DNA of 64,000 bases from Nostoc sp. ATCC 43529 (lineage in GTDB: Bacteria > Cyanobacteriota > Cyanobacteriia > Cyanobacteriales > Nostocaceae): contig LWTK01000041.1 in the NCBI GenBank assembly GCA_003326205.1, positions 1 through 64,000 on the forward strand, in the 5' to 3' direction. Every line of letters begins with the position of its first letter. Positions within the stretch are counted from its first letter, which is position 1. The notes beneath the pieces are model-generated. The model had not been told where the DNA came from. It saw nothing but the letters and a program-made list of their open reading frames with translations, and made no database searches. Below are positions 8,736 through 18,019 of this stretch, piece after piece. The position numbers were made by a program, and so were the translations under genes.

Positions 8736-8985
8736 TTGTTGCTCCTGAGGTTTGATTTATCTAGAACAACCAAAGCATCCCAGTTGGGACTGAAGCCGAA
8801 CTGAAACTAAAGCAGTATTTTCATGAATTTCTGACTGAAGAAAATTTAGTTAATTCTCAGCATTTTTTCAGGGAATAATGGTAGTCTTAAATCACAGCTT
8901 ATTTAAGTATTTTTTCAGCAAAACCACATTCTGAACTTGAATCAAGCAAATTCCTGAACAATGCTTTGATTGCGGTGATGTTATT

Positions 8986-10047
8986 GTGACTAGACCCAAA
9001 AGACTACTTCGCCTCATCCCTAAAACAATTTCCGGACAAACATATCTCTGGCTAGCAATGCTAATTTTTGGAGCATCTAGCGCAGTCACCCGCAAGCTTA
9101 CAGAAATTGGTGCCCAACATTTTATGGGCAATCGCAATCCGATTTCTTTGTGTAATGTTTTGTTCGTAGGCAACCTGTGTGCCTTGATACTTCTAATTGT
9201 AATTTATGGGCGACAGTGGAACAAAACGACTTTGAAGCAGCTTTCTAAGAAGGATTGGGTCAGTCTAACAGCAGTAGCTATCTTATCAGGAGCGCTCGCC
9301 CCTGGCTTAATTTTTCAAGCACTAGCACTGACGGGGGTGAACAATATTATCTTAGTTGGGCGCTTGGAACCACCGTTGACTCTGGTTTTATCGATTTGGT
9401 TATTGAGCGAACGGGTACATCTTTGGGAAATTGCAGGAGCGATCGCAGCCTTTGTTGGCGTTATCCTAACTATTATTCTCCAACCCCCACAAGAAGCGAT
9501 GATGAATATGGGAGGTTTGAGTTTAGGTATAGGAGAACTTTTGGCAGTAGCAGGATCGGTAGCTATATCGGCTTCTACGATTATTGGTAAGAAATACCTT
9601 TCGCAAGTTCCTTTGGGAATCTATAGTATCTTTCGGACTGCACTAGGAACTGTAATCTTTTTCTTTCTTGCTTTAATACTTTATGGCAGGGATCATTTTG
9701 CTGATGTACTCTCGCCATTTCTTTGGCAGTGGATGTTTTTATATGGTGGATTGATTGTAGTGGTGGGTCAGTCATTCTGGATTAAAGGCCTAAAAACTTC
9801 CACCGTATCTATGGCTTCCTTAATTGGCTCATTTAGCCCAATTGCAGGCATCCTAGCAGCCTATCTAATTTTAGGCGAAGTACCCACCTTAGCTCAATAT
9901 ATTGGCGGTAGCTTGATTTTATTAGGCATATCCCTGAGCCAGCTTGGCATTAGGCGTAAAACTCATAGCAAACTGGCCTCCGCCAAAGTCAATTCCATGC
10001 AAACACAACAACAGGTAGAAACTAATATGGGGTTTAAAGGGATTTAA
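8986..10047 (+). CDS. EamA/DMT family transporter
   Basis: 353 residues from a GTG start; an internal ATG at residue 24 would cut into the first helix. It shows about ten hydrophobic segments in two homologous halves: WLAMLIFGASSAVTRKL, LCALILLIVIYG and others in the first, then GELLAVAGSVAISASTIIGK to GIYSIFRTALGTVIFFFLALILYG in the second. It ends with GSFSPIAGILAAYLILGEVPTLAQYIGGSLILLGI, the typical closing of the second EamA repeat. The family exports metabolites or drugs; the substrate cannot be told from sequence. It is a single gene. Confidence 0.9.
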   Translation: MTRPKRLLRLIPKTISGQTYLWLAMLIFGASSAVTRKLTEIGAQHFMGNRNPISLCNVLFVGNLCALILLIVIYGRQWNKTTLKQLSKKDWVSLTAVAILSGALAPGLIFQALALTGVNNIILVGRLEPPLTLVLSIWLLSERVHLWEIAGAIAAFVGVILTIILQPPQEAMMNMGGLSLGIGELLAVAGSVAISASTIIGKKYLSQVPLGIYSIFRTALGTVIFFFLALILYGRDHFADVLSPFLWQWMFLYGGLIVVVGQSFWIKGLKTSTVSMASLIGSFSPIAGILAAYLILGEVPTLAQYIGGSLILLGISLSQLGIRRKTHSKLASAKVNSMQTQQQVETNMGFKGI

Positions 10048-10070
10048 GGGCATGGGCATTGGGCATTGGA

Positions 10071-10145
10071 GGCAGAAGGCAGAAGGCAGAAGGCAGAAGG
10101 CAGAAGGCAAAAGTTCTTGAATTTTGAATTTTGAATTTTGAATTG
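10071..10145. repeat. Short tandem repeats (GCAGAAG and TTTTGAAT)
   Basis: About five tandem GCAGAAG heptamers (10071-10109) are followed by three to four TTTTGAA(T) units (10116-10145). These are typical short tandemly repeated repetitive sequences of Nostoc genomes and lie just after the transporter gene. Confidence 0.85.
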
Positions 10146-10270
10146 ATTTGTCTCCCCATCTCCCCACTCCCCACTCTTCACAGCTGCACTAGTATGTCAA
10201 AATGAAAATACCCGATATCTCAAGGTGAGCGATCGCTCAATCAAGCAAGATTAAAGGATTGACCTGAGTA

Positions 10271-10918
10271 ATGGCAGAAGAACCCAATCACAATGAAGCG
10301 GGAGAGGTAGCTCCCAGCACTGTTGACAAGCAGGCTCCCAGTGTCGCTGAAGAAAATGCTCCTAGTACAAACTCACCCGAAGCGACAGACATCCCTACTG
10401 CCAACGCGCCAGATCCTAAAGCCGCAAACCCGGAAGATAACCCCAATGCTGCTAAACCTGCTGCGGCATCACCGAAGCGAGAAAAACCCGCCGCCGCAGG
10501 AGAAGAAAAACCTGCCGCCGCAAAAGCTAAGAAGGAAAAAGCCCCATCTGTTGAAGATAAACCATTTGTAGAGTTTATTGAGCAAGACTACTTGCCAGCT
10601 TTACAAAAAGCGATCGCTCAGCAAGGTGTCCAAGATTTAAAAGTGGCTTTTGCTAAGCAAAAAGTTCCAATCAAAGGCTTTGAATCCGCTGAAGAATCCT
10701 GGCAAGTTATCGGCAGTTTGCAAAACGGTCTGTACAATTTTAATTTGTATTTTCCTGAAGAAGATATTCAAGGGAAAAAGGGTTTTTCTTGTAATGAAGG
10801 CAAAAAACCCAGTACTCTTGAATCATTCTTAATTGATGAGCGCAAAATTACATTAGACCTATTGGTATATGGTCTAGTGCAGCGTTTAAACGGTCAAAAG
10901 TGGCTAGGTAGAAATTAG
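10271..10918 (+). CDS. DUF2996 family protein
   Basis: 215 residues. The first about 100 are low-complexity and rich in Ala, Pro, Glu and Lys (PAAASPKREKPAAAGEEKPAA), probably disordered. The C-terminal about 115 residues (PFVEFIEQDYLPALQKAIAQ, GFESAEESWQVIGSLQNGLYNFNLYFPEEDIQGKK, DERKITLDLLVYGLVQRLNGQKWLGRN) match the DUF2996 domain shared by cyanobacteria and plastids. Its function is not established. The gene stands alone, with a heptamer array immediately after the stop. Confidence 0.88.
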   Translation: MAEEPNHNEAGEVAPSTVDKQAPSVAEENAPSTNSPEATDIPTANAPDPKAANPEDNPNAAKPAAASPKREKPAAAGEEKPAAAKAKKEKAPSVEDKPFVEFIEQDYLPALQKAIAQQGVQDLKVAFAKQKVPIKGFESAEESWQVIGSLQNGLYNFNLYFPEEDIQGKKGFSCNEGKKPSTLESFLIDERKITLDLLVYGLVQRLNGQKWLGRN

Positions 10919-10960
10919 TCATTAGTCATTGGTCATTGGTCATTGGTCATTGGTCATTAG
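10917..10960. repeat. Heptamer array (TAGTCAT/TGGTCAT)
   Basis: Five or more tandem copies of (A/G)GTCATT heptamers begin at the stop codon of the DUF2996 gene. An inverse set (AATGAC/ACAAATGACTAATGAC) follows at 10977-11020, so the intergenic region could fold into a long imperfect hairpin between two convergent genes. Confidence 0.8.
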
Positions 10961-11021
10961 CATTTCAGACAAGTGACTAATGACAAAGGACAAAGGACAA
11001 ATGACTAATGACAAAGAACAA

Positions 11022-11519
11022 TTAAAGTTCGTGAAAATGATAAGTAACGGCTCCAGTAATGGGGTCGTTATCAATTTTTACATAACCTGATTTATACATT
11101 TCTTTGAGAGCTTTTTCTACTTCAGCGAAGCTAGCTCCCGTGCCTTTTACCCCTTGGGTGACAGTGAGACTACCACCCCTGCTTTCCGCCACTTCAATGA
11201 GTTTAATCATCAGTTGATTACCAGTTGGGGGGTGAACTTGAGTAGCGATCGCCGTAGGCTGATTTAAAGGTACACCAAATGGGGATACACCTGCTTTTAG
11301 TCTCAGGTTGCTCTCGTATTCGTCAACCATACTGGGGACAAGAAGCAAATCCACAGCCTGCCCTATGTAAAATAAACCAAAAGTACACAGCCATAACAAT
11401 CCCGTCCCGATCTTGCCATTGTATAAGCGGTGTAGTCCCCCTAAGCCAAAAAATCCGACTCCACACAAGATGTAAGAAACAAGAAGTCGGTCTTTATGCT
11501 GATTATTTTCAGGATTCAT
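11022..11519 (-). CDS. TM2 domain protein
   Basis: 165 residues. Residues about 10-65 form a TM2 domain: DRLLVSYILCGVGFFGLGGLHRLYNGKIGTGLLWLCTFGLFYIGQAVDLLLVP, with the family's G-x-HRFY-like GLHRLYNGK between two helices and the D of the DLLLVP end. The C-terminal about 70 residues (MIKLIEVAESRGGSLTVTQGVKGTGASFAEVEKALKEMYKSGYV) look like a small winged-helix-type module. It is predicted to be an inner-membrane protein of unknown role. A 9-bp inverted repeat lies at 11569-11595 upstream of its start. Confidence 0.85.
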   Translation of the reverse strand: MNPENNQHKDRLLVSYILCGVGFFGLGGLHRLYNGKIGTGLLWLCTFGLFYIGQAVDLLLVPSMVDEYESNLRLKAGVSPFGVPLNQPTAIATQVHPPTGNQLMIKLIEVAESRGGSLTVTQGVKGTGASFAEVEKALKEMYKSGYVKIDNDPITGAVTYHFHEL

Positions 11520-11568
11520 CTTGTTGTCAACCCTTTGGATTTGCTCTTGTTGTCTAAAATCGATGTCT

Positions 11569-11595
11569 CATACTGTTTTATTTGAGAACAGTATG
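11569..11595. promoter_or_regulatory. 9-bp inverted repeat upstream of the TM2 gene
   Basis: CATACTGTT at 11569-11577 and AACAGTATG at 11587-11595 form a perfect inverted repeat with a 9-bp spacer, 50-76 bp upstream of the TM2 gene. It could be an operator or a hairpin; no regulator is identified. Confidence 0.4.
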
Positions 11596-12215
11596 GATAG
11601 CTGAGTTAATATCTTGCACCAGTTATTTGATGAGAATTTTTCTAGTTTGGCACTGCTGAGTATCCGCTTAAACCCTGATTTTTATGTTATGGAAAGTGCC
11701 TTGTCTACAGTTATTAATAATGGTGCGAGCTACGGAGTAAAGTCATTAGAAGTATTTAGTAATCTTGCCAGTCATAGATTATTAATTTCAAGATGAGCAA
11801 CTTATTGATAAGGCCGCTTTATTTATTGTAGTCAGAACGACAGAAAATGACTGCGATCGTACCAACCGACTCCAATCGCGTCACTTGTTTGCAGTCGAGA
11901 AACTGAACGCTAACACCCTGGACTATACCCAGAAAATCCACCTCCGTAGGTTTGAAATCGCTTGGCTTTGCAGAGCCAAAAAGAGTTTGTGTGCGGTATG
12001 AACGGCAATTTCTAATCTGGAGACTAGATGCAAGATCTTAGGTTGCCGATGTTAATTTGACTACCAATCGCCCATTGTCGATTCCGCAAAAGTTGAATTA
12101 TTGTTGCAACTCTTAATGTTTTGCTTACTTGTTTCTCCCCCGCGCCTTGGTAGACTGAACTTTATACAAATGAATTATTTGTCGGCTGTTGAGTGTTACC
12201 AGAACATATAAAAAA

Positions 12216-12259
12216 GCGTCAGTAAAACCCATTCTCTTTTAGGATGGGATGAAAGACGC
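12216..12259 (+). promoter_or_regulatory. Structured leader hairpin of acsF
   Basis: Nested stems: GCGTC (12216-12220) with GACGC (12255-12259) outside, and CCCATTCT (12228-12235) with AGGATGGG (12241-12248) inside, loop CTTTT. It lies about 160 bp before the acsF start, in the likely 5' untranslated region. Regulation is only a suggestion. Confidence 0.4.
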
Positions 12260-12420
12260 CCCGACACCGTTAACTTTTGACTGATGAGAGCCAGTTGCTT
12301 CTACTCTGGAAACCAGAGAAACGCACTAGCCCCTGTCAACAATCAACAGTCAACAGTCAACCGTTAACGTTGCCTTTCTGGTGTACTCAAGATAATAAAG
12401 ACACTCATTGCGATCGAGAC

Positions 12421-13497
12421 ATGGTAGATTCCCTCAAAAAACCAGGCTTTGAAGAAATACGGCCAGGAATTAAAGTTCCCGCGAAAGAAACCCTGTTAAC
12501 ACCTCGGTTTTATACCACCGATTTTGATGAAATGGCGCGGATGGATATTTCCGTCAACGAAGACGAATTAATAGCCATTCTCGAAGAATTTCGCGCTGAC
12601 TACAACCGCCATCACTTTGTTCGGGATGCCGAGTTTGAACAATCCTGGGATCATATTGATGGAGACACTCGTCGGTTGTTTGTTGAATTTCTAGAACGTT
12701 CCTGTACAGCAGAGTTTTCTGGATTTTTGCTGTATAAAGAACTCGGCCGTCGCTTGAAAGACAAAAGCCCCGTCTTGGCGGAGTGCTTTAACCTGATGTC
12801 ACGGGATGAAGCACGTCACGCTGGCTTTTTGAATAAAGCCATGTCGGACTTTAATCTGTCCCTAGATTTAGGGTTTTTGACTAAGAGCCGCAATTATACC
12901 TTCTTTAAGCCAAAATTTATCTTCTACGCAACTTATCTTTCTGAGAAGATTGGTTACTGGCGCTATATCACCATTTATCGTCATTTAGAAGCACATCCCG
13001 AAGACCGGATTTATCCGATTTTCCGGTTCTTTGAAAACTGGTGTCAAGATGAAAACCGTCACGGTGATTTCTTCGATGCCATAATGAAATCCCAACCGCA
13101 AATGCTGAATGATTGGAAGGCAAGGCTTTGGAGTCGGTTCTTCTTGTTGTCAGTGTTTGCAACAATGTATCTCAATGACATCCAACGCAAGGACTTTTAT
13201 GCCACCCTTGGGCTGGATGCGCGAGAATACGACATCTATGTAATTAAGAAGACAAATGAGACAGCAGGTAGAGTATTCCCACTGATGCTGGATGTCGAAA
13301 ATCCAGAGTTTTATGAACGGTTGGACATTTGTGTAAACAATAACGATAAGCTGAGTGCGATCGCTAACTCTAATACTCCCAAATTCCTGCAATTCTTCCA
13401 AAAACTGCCAATTCTCGTCTCCACTGGCTGGCAGTTGTTACGGCTGTACTTGATGAAACCCATTGATGCTGCTTCTGCTCAAGGCGTAGCTCGTTAA
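12421..13497 (+). CDS. acsF: Mg-protoporphyrin IX monomethyl ester (oxidative) cyclase
   Basis: 358 residues from the ATG at 12421 (MVDSLKKPGFEEIRPG). The open frame continues back to 12277, but that extension encodes translated short repeats and is not family sequence. The enzyme forms the isocyclic ring of chlorophyll using O2 at a di-iron site. Ligand motifs are visible: RSCTAEFSGF, SRDEARHAGF and CQDENRHGDFF (two E-x-x-H sites). Length and motifs fit the aerobic cyclase. It is monocistronic, followed by a terminator at 13523-13556. Confidence 0.97.
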   Translation: MVDSLKKPGFEEIRPGIKVPAKETLLTPRFYTTDFDEMARMDISVNEDELIAILEEFRADYNRHHFVRDAEFEQSWDHIDGDTRRLFVEFLERSCTAEFSGFLLYKELGRRLKDKSPVLAECFNLMSRDEARHAGFLNKAMSDFNLSLDLGFLTKSRNYTFFKPKFIFYATYLSEKIGYWRYITIYRHLEAHPEDRIYPIFRFFENWCQDENRHGDFFDAIMKSQPQMLNDWKARLWSRFFLLSVFATMYLNDIQRKDFYATLGLDAREYDIYVIKKTNETAGRVFPLMLDVENPEFYERLDICVNNNDKLSAIANSNTPKFLQFFQKLPILVSTGWQLLRLYLMKPIDAASAQGVAR

Positions 13498-13522
13498 GTT
13501 ATCACAGTTTTGTGAAAGCTTT

Positions 13523-13556
13523 AGTGGTTCTGTTGATTGCAGAACCACTTTTTTTA
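13523..13556 (+). terminator. acsF terminator
   Basis: AGTGGTTCTG (13523-13532) pairs perfectly with CAGAACCACT (13540-13549), followed by seven T residues. It lies 26 bp after the acsF stop. Confidence 0.92.
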
Positions 13557-13668
13557 TTCTTACCTGTTTGTATTTAATCCTTCGCTGAGTTTATAGGGGA
13601 TTAGCGTTGCGATCGCTCTTTTGCTAGCAGGCGAAAATCGGATTTGATTTTGCAGTAAATATTTTGAG

Positions 13669-14880
13669 TTATGCTGATTTTTCCATCCGGATTACATTTG
13701 TTGTAAATACTTGATGCTTAGCTGCTTCTGCTTCATAACATCTGAGAATCAGTGATGTAAGCTTCTCAAAATCATTGACTGACGAAATAATTACTTTTGA
13801 TGCTGCATCTCCCAGTGAGGCAGTTACTTCCTGTACTTCAAAATTTGGAGCTAGACATTTAACTTCATCTACACTTAACCGAGTAATAAAACTTTTTTTC
13901 TGCGAAGACAAATACAATCGCAGAAACCACCAGGTACTTTTGCCAAGATTGATGCCAAAGTACGAAGCAGTATCCTTGTATTTAAGTTCAAAACTATAAC
14001 TCTTTGAAGTTTGCGTAATTGATTTTATTTTTTCAAATGCTTCGATTTCTTCAGCCGTGGTTACTATCTTCGATTCTTGAGGATCTTGGGGTTGTTCCTC
14101 TTCTTCAATTTCTAGTTCTACTTCAACTTCGACGGGTTGAGCTATTTCTTGGCTCAAAGAACGGGTCATTAACTCTACTAAACTTTCCTGAATCGATTTT
14201 TTAACAATTGGTTTAAATTTATCAATTACTTTACCAGTAATTCGACCTTGAATTTCATAACTAGGAGCAACTGTACCTAGTTCAGTCAGTAAAAAGCGAA
14301 CAAATTCTTCAGAAGGAGAACGTAAAAGATTTCCTACTAGATGAGTCATGCCTTTTACATAAACCATTTCTTCAGCATGGTTGGTAATAGCTGTCACCTC
14401 AAAATTATCACGGTGAAAAAATTTGAGGTTATCAATATCTTTGGAATCATATTCTAGGATATTAAAAGTAAAAAATGGCTCTTTGTCCATGACATTTTTA
14501 TCACGCAGATCGGTGAAAAAACGGTACTCGATTCCATTAGTGACCACAGCTACTTTTGTTGTTACAAGAGCATTAAAATATTTTCTTAATTGCCCATCGT
14601 GTGCTTCAGCTTTTTGACCACGGGCTTTTGCTTCTACGAGCATAACTATATTATTGTTAATAGCTAAGGCGTAATCTACCTTTTCAAACTGTCCTGCTTT
14701 TTTAGTAGCAAAATCCGCTACATATTCGGGGATTACTTCACTAGGATCATAGACATCGTAGCCAATAGCACTCAAAAAAGGAACAATTAGTGCCATTTTA
14801 GTAGGCTCTTCGCCAACAACTTGGTCAGCTCGCTTACGCACTTGTTCAGACACCTTAGCAATATCTTCAGTGAATCCCAT
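13669..14880 (-). CDS. Type I restriction HsdR N-terminal-like nuclease protein
   Basis: 403 residues. Residues about 20-130 resemble the HsdR N-terminal nuclease: TKMALIVPFLSAIGYDVYDPSEVIPEYVADFATKKAGQFEKVDYALAINNNIVMLVEAKARG, that is a VDYAL...(I/V)EAKA PD-(D/E)XK core with D at about 69 and E-x-K at about 83-85. The C-terminal half (about 255-403) includes an acidic patch EVELEIEEEEQPQDPQ and an unrecognised domain. No methylase or specificity gene is adjacent, so this is an orphan, common in cyanobacteria. The start is supported by AGGAG about 8 bases upstream of ATG on the minus strand. Confidence 0.82.
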   Translation of the reverse strand: MGFTEDIAKVSEQVRKRADQVVGEEPTKMALIVPFLSAIGYDVYDPSEVIPEYVADFATKKAGQFEKVDYALAINNNIVMLVEAKARGQKAEAHDGQLRKYFNALVTTKVAVVTNGIEYRFFTDLRDKNVMDKEPFFTFNILEYDSKDIDNLKFFHRDNFEVTAITNHAEEMVYVKGMTHLVGNLLRSPSEEFVRFLLTELGTVAPSYEIQGRITGKVIDKFKPIVKKSIQESLVELMTRSLSQEIAQPVEVEVELEIEEEEQPQDPQESKIVTTAEEIEAFEKIKSITQTSKSYSFELKYKDTASYFGINLGKSTWWFLRLYLSSQKKSFITRLSVDEVKCLAPNFEVQEVTASLGDAASKVIISSVNDFEKLTSLILRCYEAEAAKHQVFTTNVIRMEKSA

Positions 14881-15139
14881 CTTGTTTGCTCCTGGTAGAT
14901 TAGTGAGTATTGATACAATTTTTTTCGTAGAATGGGAGTGATTCTAAGGTCATGTAGTACATTTGAATTAAAAGTGTTAGCGCGATCGCCTTCCTTGTCA
15001 CTCCTATAAATAAAAGTATTCCCAAATAAGTATTACGGTGTAACACTTATGACTTGCTCACAAGTGTCATAGCAACCATATTTGCCATTGCTACTGACAT
15101 TTTGCTAATTTAATAGCTTTAATTTTGAATTTTGAATTG

Positions 15140-16864
15140 TTAATCCTGCACAGTCATTGGCAAACGAATAGTAAAAGTAGAACCAACTCCTGGCTGACTG
15201 TTGACAATAATTTCACCACCCATCATTTGGCAAAAGTGACGGCTAATTGCCAAACCCAGTCCTGTACCGCCGTATCTTTTTGTAGTTGATGTATCCCCTT
15301 GTGTAAAAGGTTGAAATAACTGCTGCTGTTGACGGTGAGACATACCTATGCCTGTATCAGTGACAGTAAAAGTAATGCTCCCTAAAGGAGCTTCTGGTCT
15401 AAAATCGTCCTTTTCTCTTTTGACTGTCAGAGTTACCTTGCCGTTTGTCGTGAATTTACCTGCATTACTAAGTAAATTTAATAACACTTGACGCATCCGA
15501 GTTTGATCGGCGTACATAGTGCCAAGTTGCTCATCCAAATCCACTTCTAAGGCATTGGCATTTTTTTCTATAGTTGGTTTAACTGTGAGGACGACGTTAT
15601 GAATCAGCGTTGCAATCTCGAATGTCTCTGGGTAAAGAGTCATTTTCCCCGCTTCAATTTTTGACAAGTCGAGGATTTCATTAATCAAGTGCAGTAGATG
15701 TTTGCCAGCAGAGTTAATTGTTTCTAAGTCTGTGATAAAGTCAGCCGATAAACCAAGATCGGTTGCGTCGTCTTCTAGAAGTTGGCTCAAGCCAATCACA
15801 GCATTTAATGGTGTGCGTAACTCGTGGCTGACGTTTGCCAAAAATATGCTTTTTGCCTTGCTAGCAGCTTCAGCTAATTCTTTAGCTTGTTGTAATTCTC
15901 TAGTTCGCTCAGAAACTGCCTCAATCAAACGATTCAGAGATTTGGCGAGTAGGCCAATTTCATCTTCAGTGGTGATGGGAGCTCGCAAATCAAAATTAGA
16001 TTTCCTCGCCACTTGTTCAGCCACTTGGGTGACAACAATTACCGGCTCAGCGATCGCTCGACTAGTCCGCCAAGCTACAATAACTGCGATCGCCACGGAA
16101 ACCAGCATACTCGCAATCACTATAAATCGCTCAACTATTCTTGCCTGTTCAACTGATTTTTGCCGTTCTTGCTCTTGATATTCAGCAGTTTGCAAGATAT
16201 TAGTCAAGTTTTGCGAAAGCTGATCTAGCCGTATGGCTGTATAACTACGCATAATAGCTAATAACTGCGATCGGGCCGAGGAAATTTCTTGAGCCTGTAC
16301 TGGCTGGGAGTCAATTTTGTTTAAAACTGCTTCTATTTGGTCAACGTAAGCATTTAAATTAGTTTTATAATCCTGCAATAAAGTCTGTAAAGTAGAACTT
16401 GTTGCGGCTAGTCTGTGAGGTTTACTGTCGATAAATCCGTTAATTTCTGACTCTAGTTGCTTAGCTTTTTCAAAACTTTTGAGAAAATCAGCTTTTTTGC
16501 TTTGCAACCTTTGTGAATCTTCCAACACAGCAACTAAGTTGGAACTATGCAATTGTGCCCCGACTACTGCATCCTTATAATTACTCAGTAGTTGTCCTTG
16601 TTCGTGGGCTTGATTAAATTGCCTGACTTCCCTTCCACGGTAATAGTTGGCAATTACCAACCCAGTCAGCGAACCAAAAAAGCCAATTCCAATAGCTACA
16701 AAGTAGCCATAGCCAATTTTTTGATGGATGCGCCAAGAACTGGCTTTGAGTTTCCCTCGCGAGGGAAATTCTATGGTCGGGAGTTCGTCTGTTGATGGCT
16801 CTGACGCTGACACTTTTTTGTTTTCTGAACTGCTGTCGATAGGGGTTGGCTTTTGAGTCGGCAT
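15140..16864 (-). CDS. Membrane sensor histidine kinase with HAMP domain
   Basis: 574 residues. Order: cytoplasmic N-tail, TM1 about 52-73 (YFVAIGIGFFGSLTGLVIANYY), a helical periplasmic sensor region about 74-245, TM2 about 247-265 (FIVIASMLVSVAIAVIVAW), HAMP about 266-320 (ending DEIGLLAKSLNRLIEAV), coiled coil, and HisKA with the phosphorylated His about 347 in FLANVSHELRTPLNAVIGLS. The HATPase domain has NLLSNAGKFT, DTGIGM and GGTGLGLAIS. No receiver domain or neighbouring response regulator is present, so signal and output are unknown. Confidence 0.94.
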   Translation of the reverse strand: MPTQKPTPIDSSSENKKVSASEPSTDELPTIEFPSRGKLKASSWRIHQKIGYGYFVAIGIGFFGSLTGLVIANYYRGREVRQFNQAHEQGQLLSNYKDAVVGAQLHSSNLVAVLEDSQRLQSKKADFLKSFEKAKQLESEINGFIDSKPHRLAATSSTLQTLLQDYKTNLNAYVDQIEAVLNKIDSQPVQAQEISSARSQLLAIMRSYTAIRLDQLSQNLTNILQTAEYQEQERQKSVEQARIVERFIVIASMLVSVAIAVIVAWRTSRAIAEPVIVVTQVAEQVARKSNFDLRAPITTEDEIGLLAKSLNRLIEAVSERTRELQQAKELAEAASKAKSIFLANVSHELRTPLNAVIGLSQLLEDDATDLGLSADFITDLETINSAGKHLLHLINEILDLSKIEAGKMTLYPETFEIATLIHNVVLTVKPTIEKNANALEVDLDEQLGTMYADQTRMRQVLLNLLSNAGKFTTNGKVTLTVKREKDDFRPEAPLGSITFTVTDTGIGMSHRQQQQLFQPFTQGDTSTTKRYGGTGLGLAISRHFCQMMGGEIIVNSQPGVGSTFTIRLPMTVQD

Positions 16865-17581
16865 TTCTCAAACCTCCTTGCCTTCCCGCAAACATCACCA
16901 AATCAGTCTAGCTTGTACAAACACTTCAACTGGTGGTTAACATCTAGATTATCCTCTTTTATAGCAAGAGCAAATCATTAGTTACCAATTAATTAGGATA
17001 AGCTTATGCTGGGGACTGGGGACTAGGGACTAGGAAGATTTCCCAGTAACCAATAGCCAGTATCTAATCCTGAGTTCTTTTATCATAAAATCGTTTTAAC
17101 GTCTAGTATATGCGAACACAGAAAAACTGATATTACGTATTAATATCAATACCAACACGTTTATTAACCATCCCGCCTTAAGATAGCTTTAATATCGGAT
17201 AAAATCGGCTTTTAAGCTTATATAAATGAGAGGTGGATTATTTTTTGCATGATTTGTACCTAGATTTAGTACGATTATGGGCAAATGACACGAAATCGGA
17301 TAATCTACAACCTGAGGATTTCAGTTGATGACAAAAAATACAACTCAGGAGGCTGATTATAATACATTATGCTGCCTTGTGAGTTATATGCTCCTACTGA
17401 TTTTCTACCTTGTAGTTGATGCAGTCGATGTTACGGGCAATTATGGTTATAGGATACTAAAACCGTTTTCTGCTCTTGACCAAATTGTAGTAATGGACTC
17501 GTACATTACCTAATCAACAGGCTTTTGGTTGTAATTATCCAAATTAGAAAAACTCAACAGTCAAATTTATTGGGAGTGAAA
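16865..17581. other. Intergenic region before the CAAD gene
   Basis: About 717 bp between the divergent histidine kinase and CAAD genes. It contains tandem GGGGACT/AGGGACT units at about 17009-17032. A 62-codon open frame at 17325-17513 has a hydrophobic centre but no recognised motif or clear ribosome site, so I do not call it. No RNA gene was seen. Confidence 0.5.
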
Positions 17582-18019
17582 ATGCCAGAACAAGAATTTA
17601 CGGAAACCACATCCAAAGAGGCTACAGTGCCAGAAATCAATAGCCAAACGGGAACCATTACCAAACTCCAGCCTCCCGCGCAACCCCAAGATGAATGGCT
17701 AAAATATGGAGAGCAAATTTCTAGCTTTTTAGCATCATTGCCTGAATATGTAGGAAACTTCTTTAACCAATATAAGCAGCCCTTGGTTAGCGTTGGTCTA
17801 ATTGTGGGAGCAATTGTTGGGGTTAAAGTACTCTTGGCAGTATTAGATGCTCTAAATGATATTCCCTTGGTGGCTCCTACTTTTGAGTTGATTGGTATTG
17901 GCTATTCTGCTTGGTTTGTTTACCGCTATTTACTAAAAGCCTCAACTAGAAAAGAGTTAACTACTGAAATCACTACTCTTAAATCACAAGTTGTTGGTAA
18001 ACAAGTTCCAGAAGCTTAA
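17582..18019 (+). CDS. CAAD domain membrane protein
   Basis: 145 residues from the ATG at 17582 (MPEQEFTETTSKEATVPE), supported by a GGGAG about 10 bases upstream; the open frame extends back to 17525 without evident homology. Two hydrophobic helices at about 72-95 (LVSVGLIVGAIVGVKVLLAVLDAL) and 102-122 (LVAPTFELIGIGYSAWFVYRYLL) with the C-terminal KELTTEI form the CAAD domain. This domain is known from some cyanobacterial aminoacyl-tRNA synthetases and from CURT1-type thylakoid proteins. Here it is free-standing, so a thylakoid membrane location is likely. Confidence 0.88.
   Translation: MPEQEFTETTSKEATVPEINSQTGTITKLQPPAQPQDEWLKYGEQISSFLASLPEYVGNFFNQYKQPLVSVGLIVGAIVGVKVLLAVLDALNDIPLVAPTFELIGIGYSAWFVYRYLLKASTRKELTTEITTLKSQVVGKQVPEA

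Larger units (their letters stand above)
11520..12420. other. Non-coding region upstream of acsF
   Basis: About 900 bp between the divergent TM2 and acsF genes. It holds a 9-bp inverted repeat (11569-11595), a nested hairpin in the acsF leader (12216-12259) and a few CAACAGTCAA-type short repeats (12338-12362). A 60-codon open frame at 11614-11796 has no ribosome site or recognisable motif, so I do not call it. Confidence 0.55.

Noticed and set aside
11614..11796. 60-codon ORF upstream of acsF
   Set aside because: No ribosome site, no family motif and it sits in a long non-coding leader region.
12277..12420. Longer acsF start
   Set aside because: The extra 48 residues include translated CAACAGTCAA repeats and do not resemble the family; the ATG at 12421 gives the normal 358 residues.
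15026..15050. Imperfect inverted repeat ATAAGTATTAC/GTAACACTTAT
   Set aside because: One mismatch and no T-run; role as operator or terminator is not supported.
17325..17513. 62-codon ORF with a hydrophobic centre
   Set aside because: No recognisable family and no ribosome site; could be chance.
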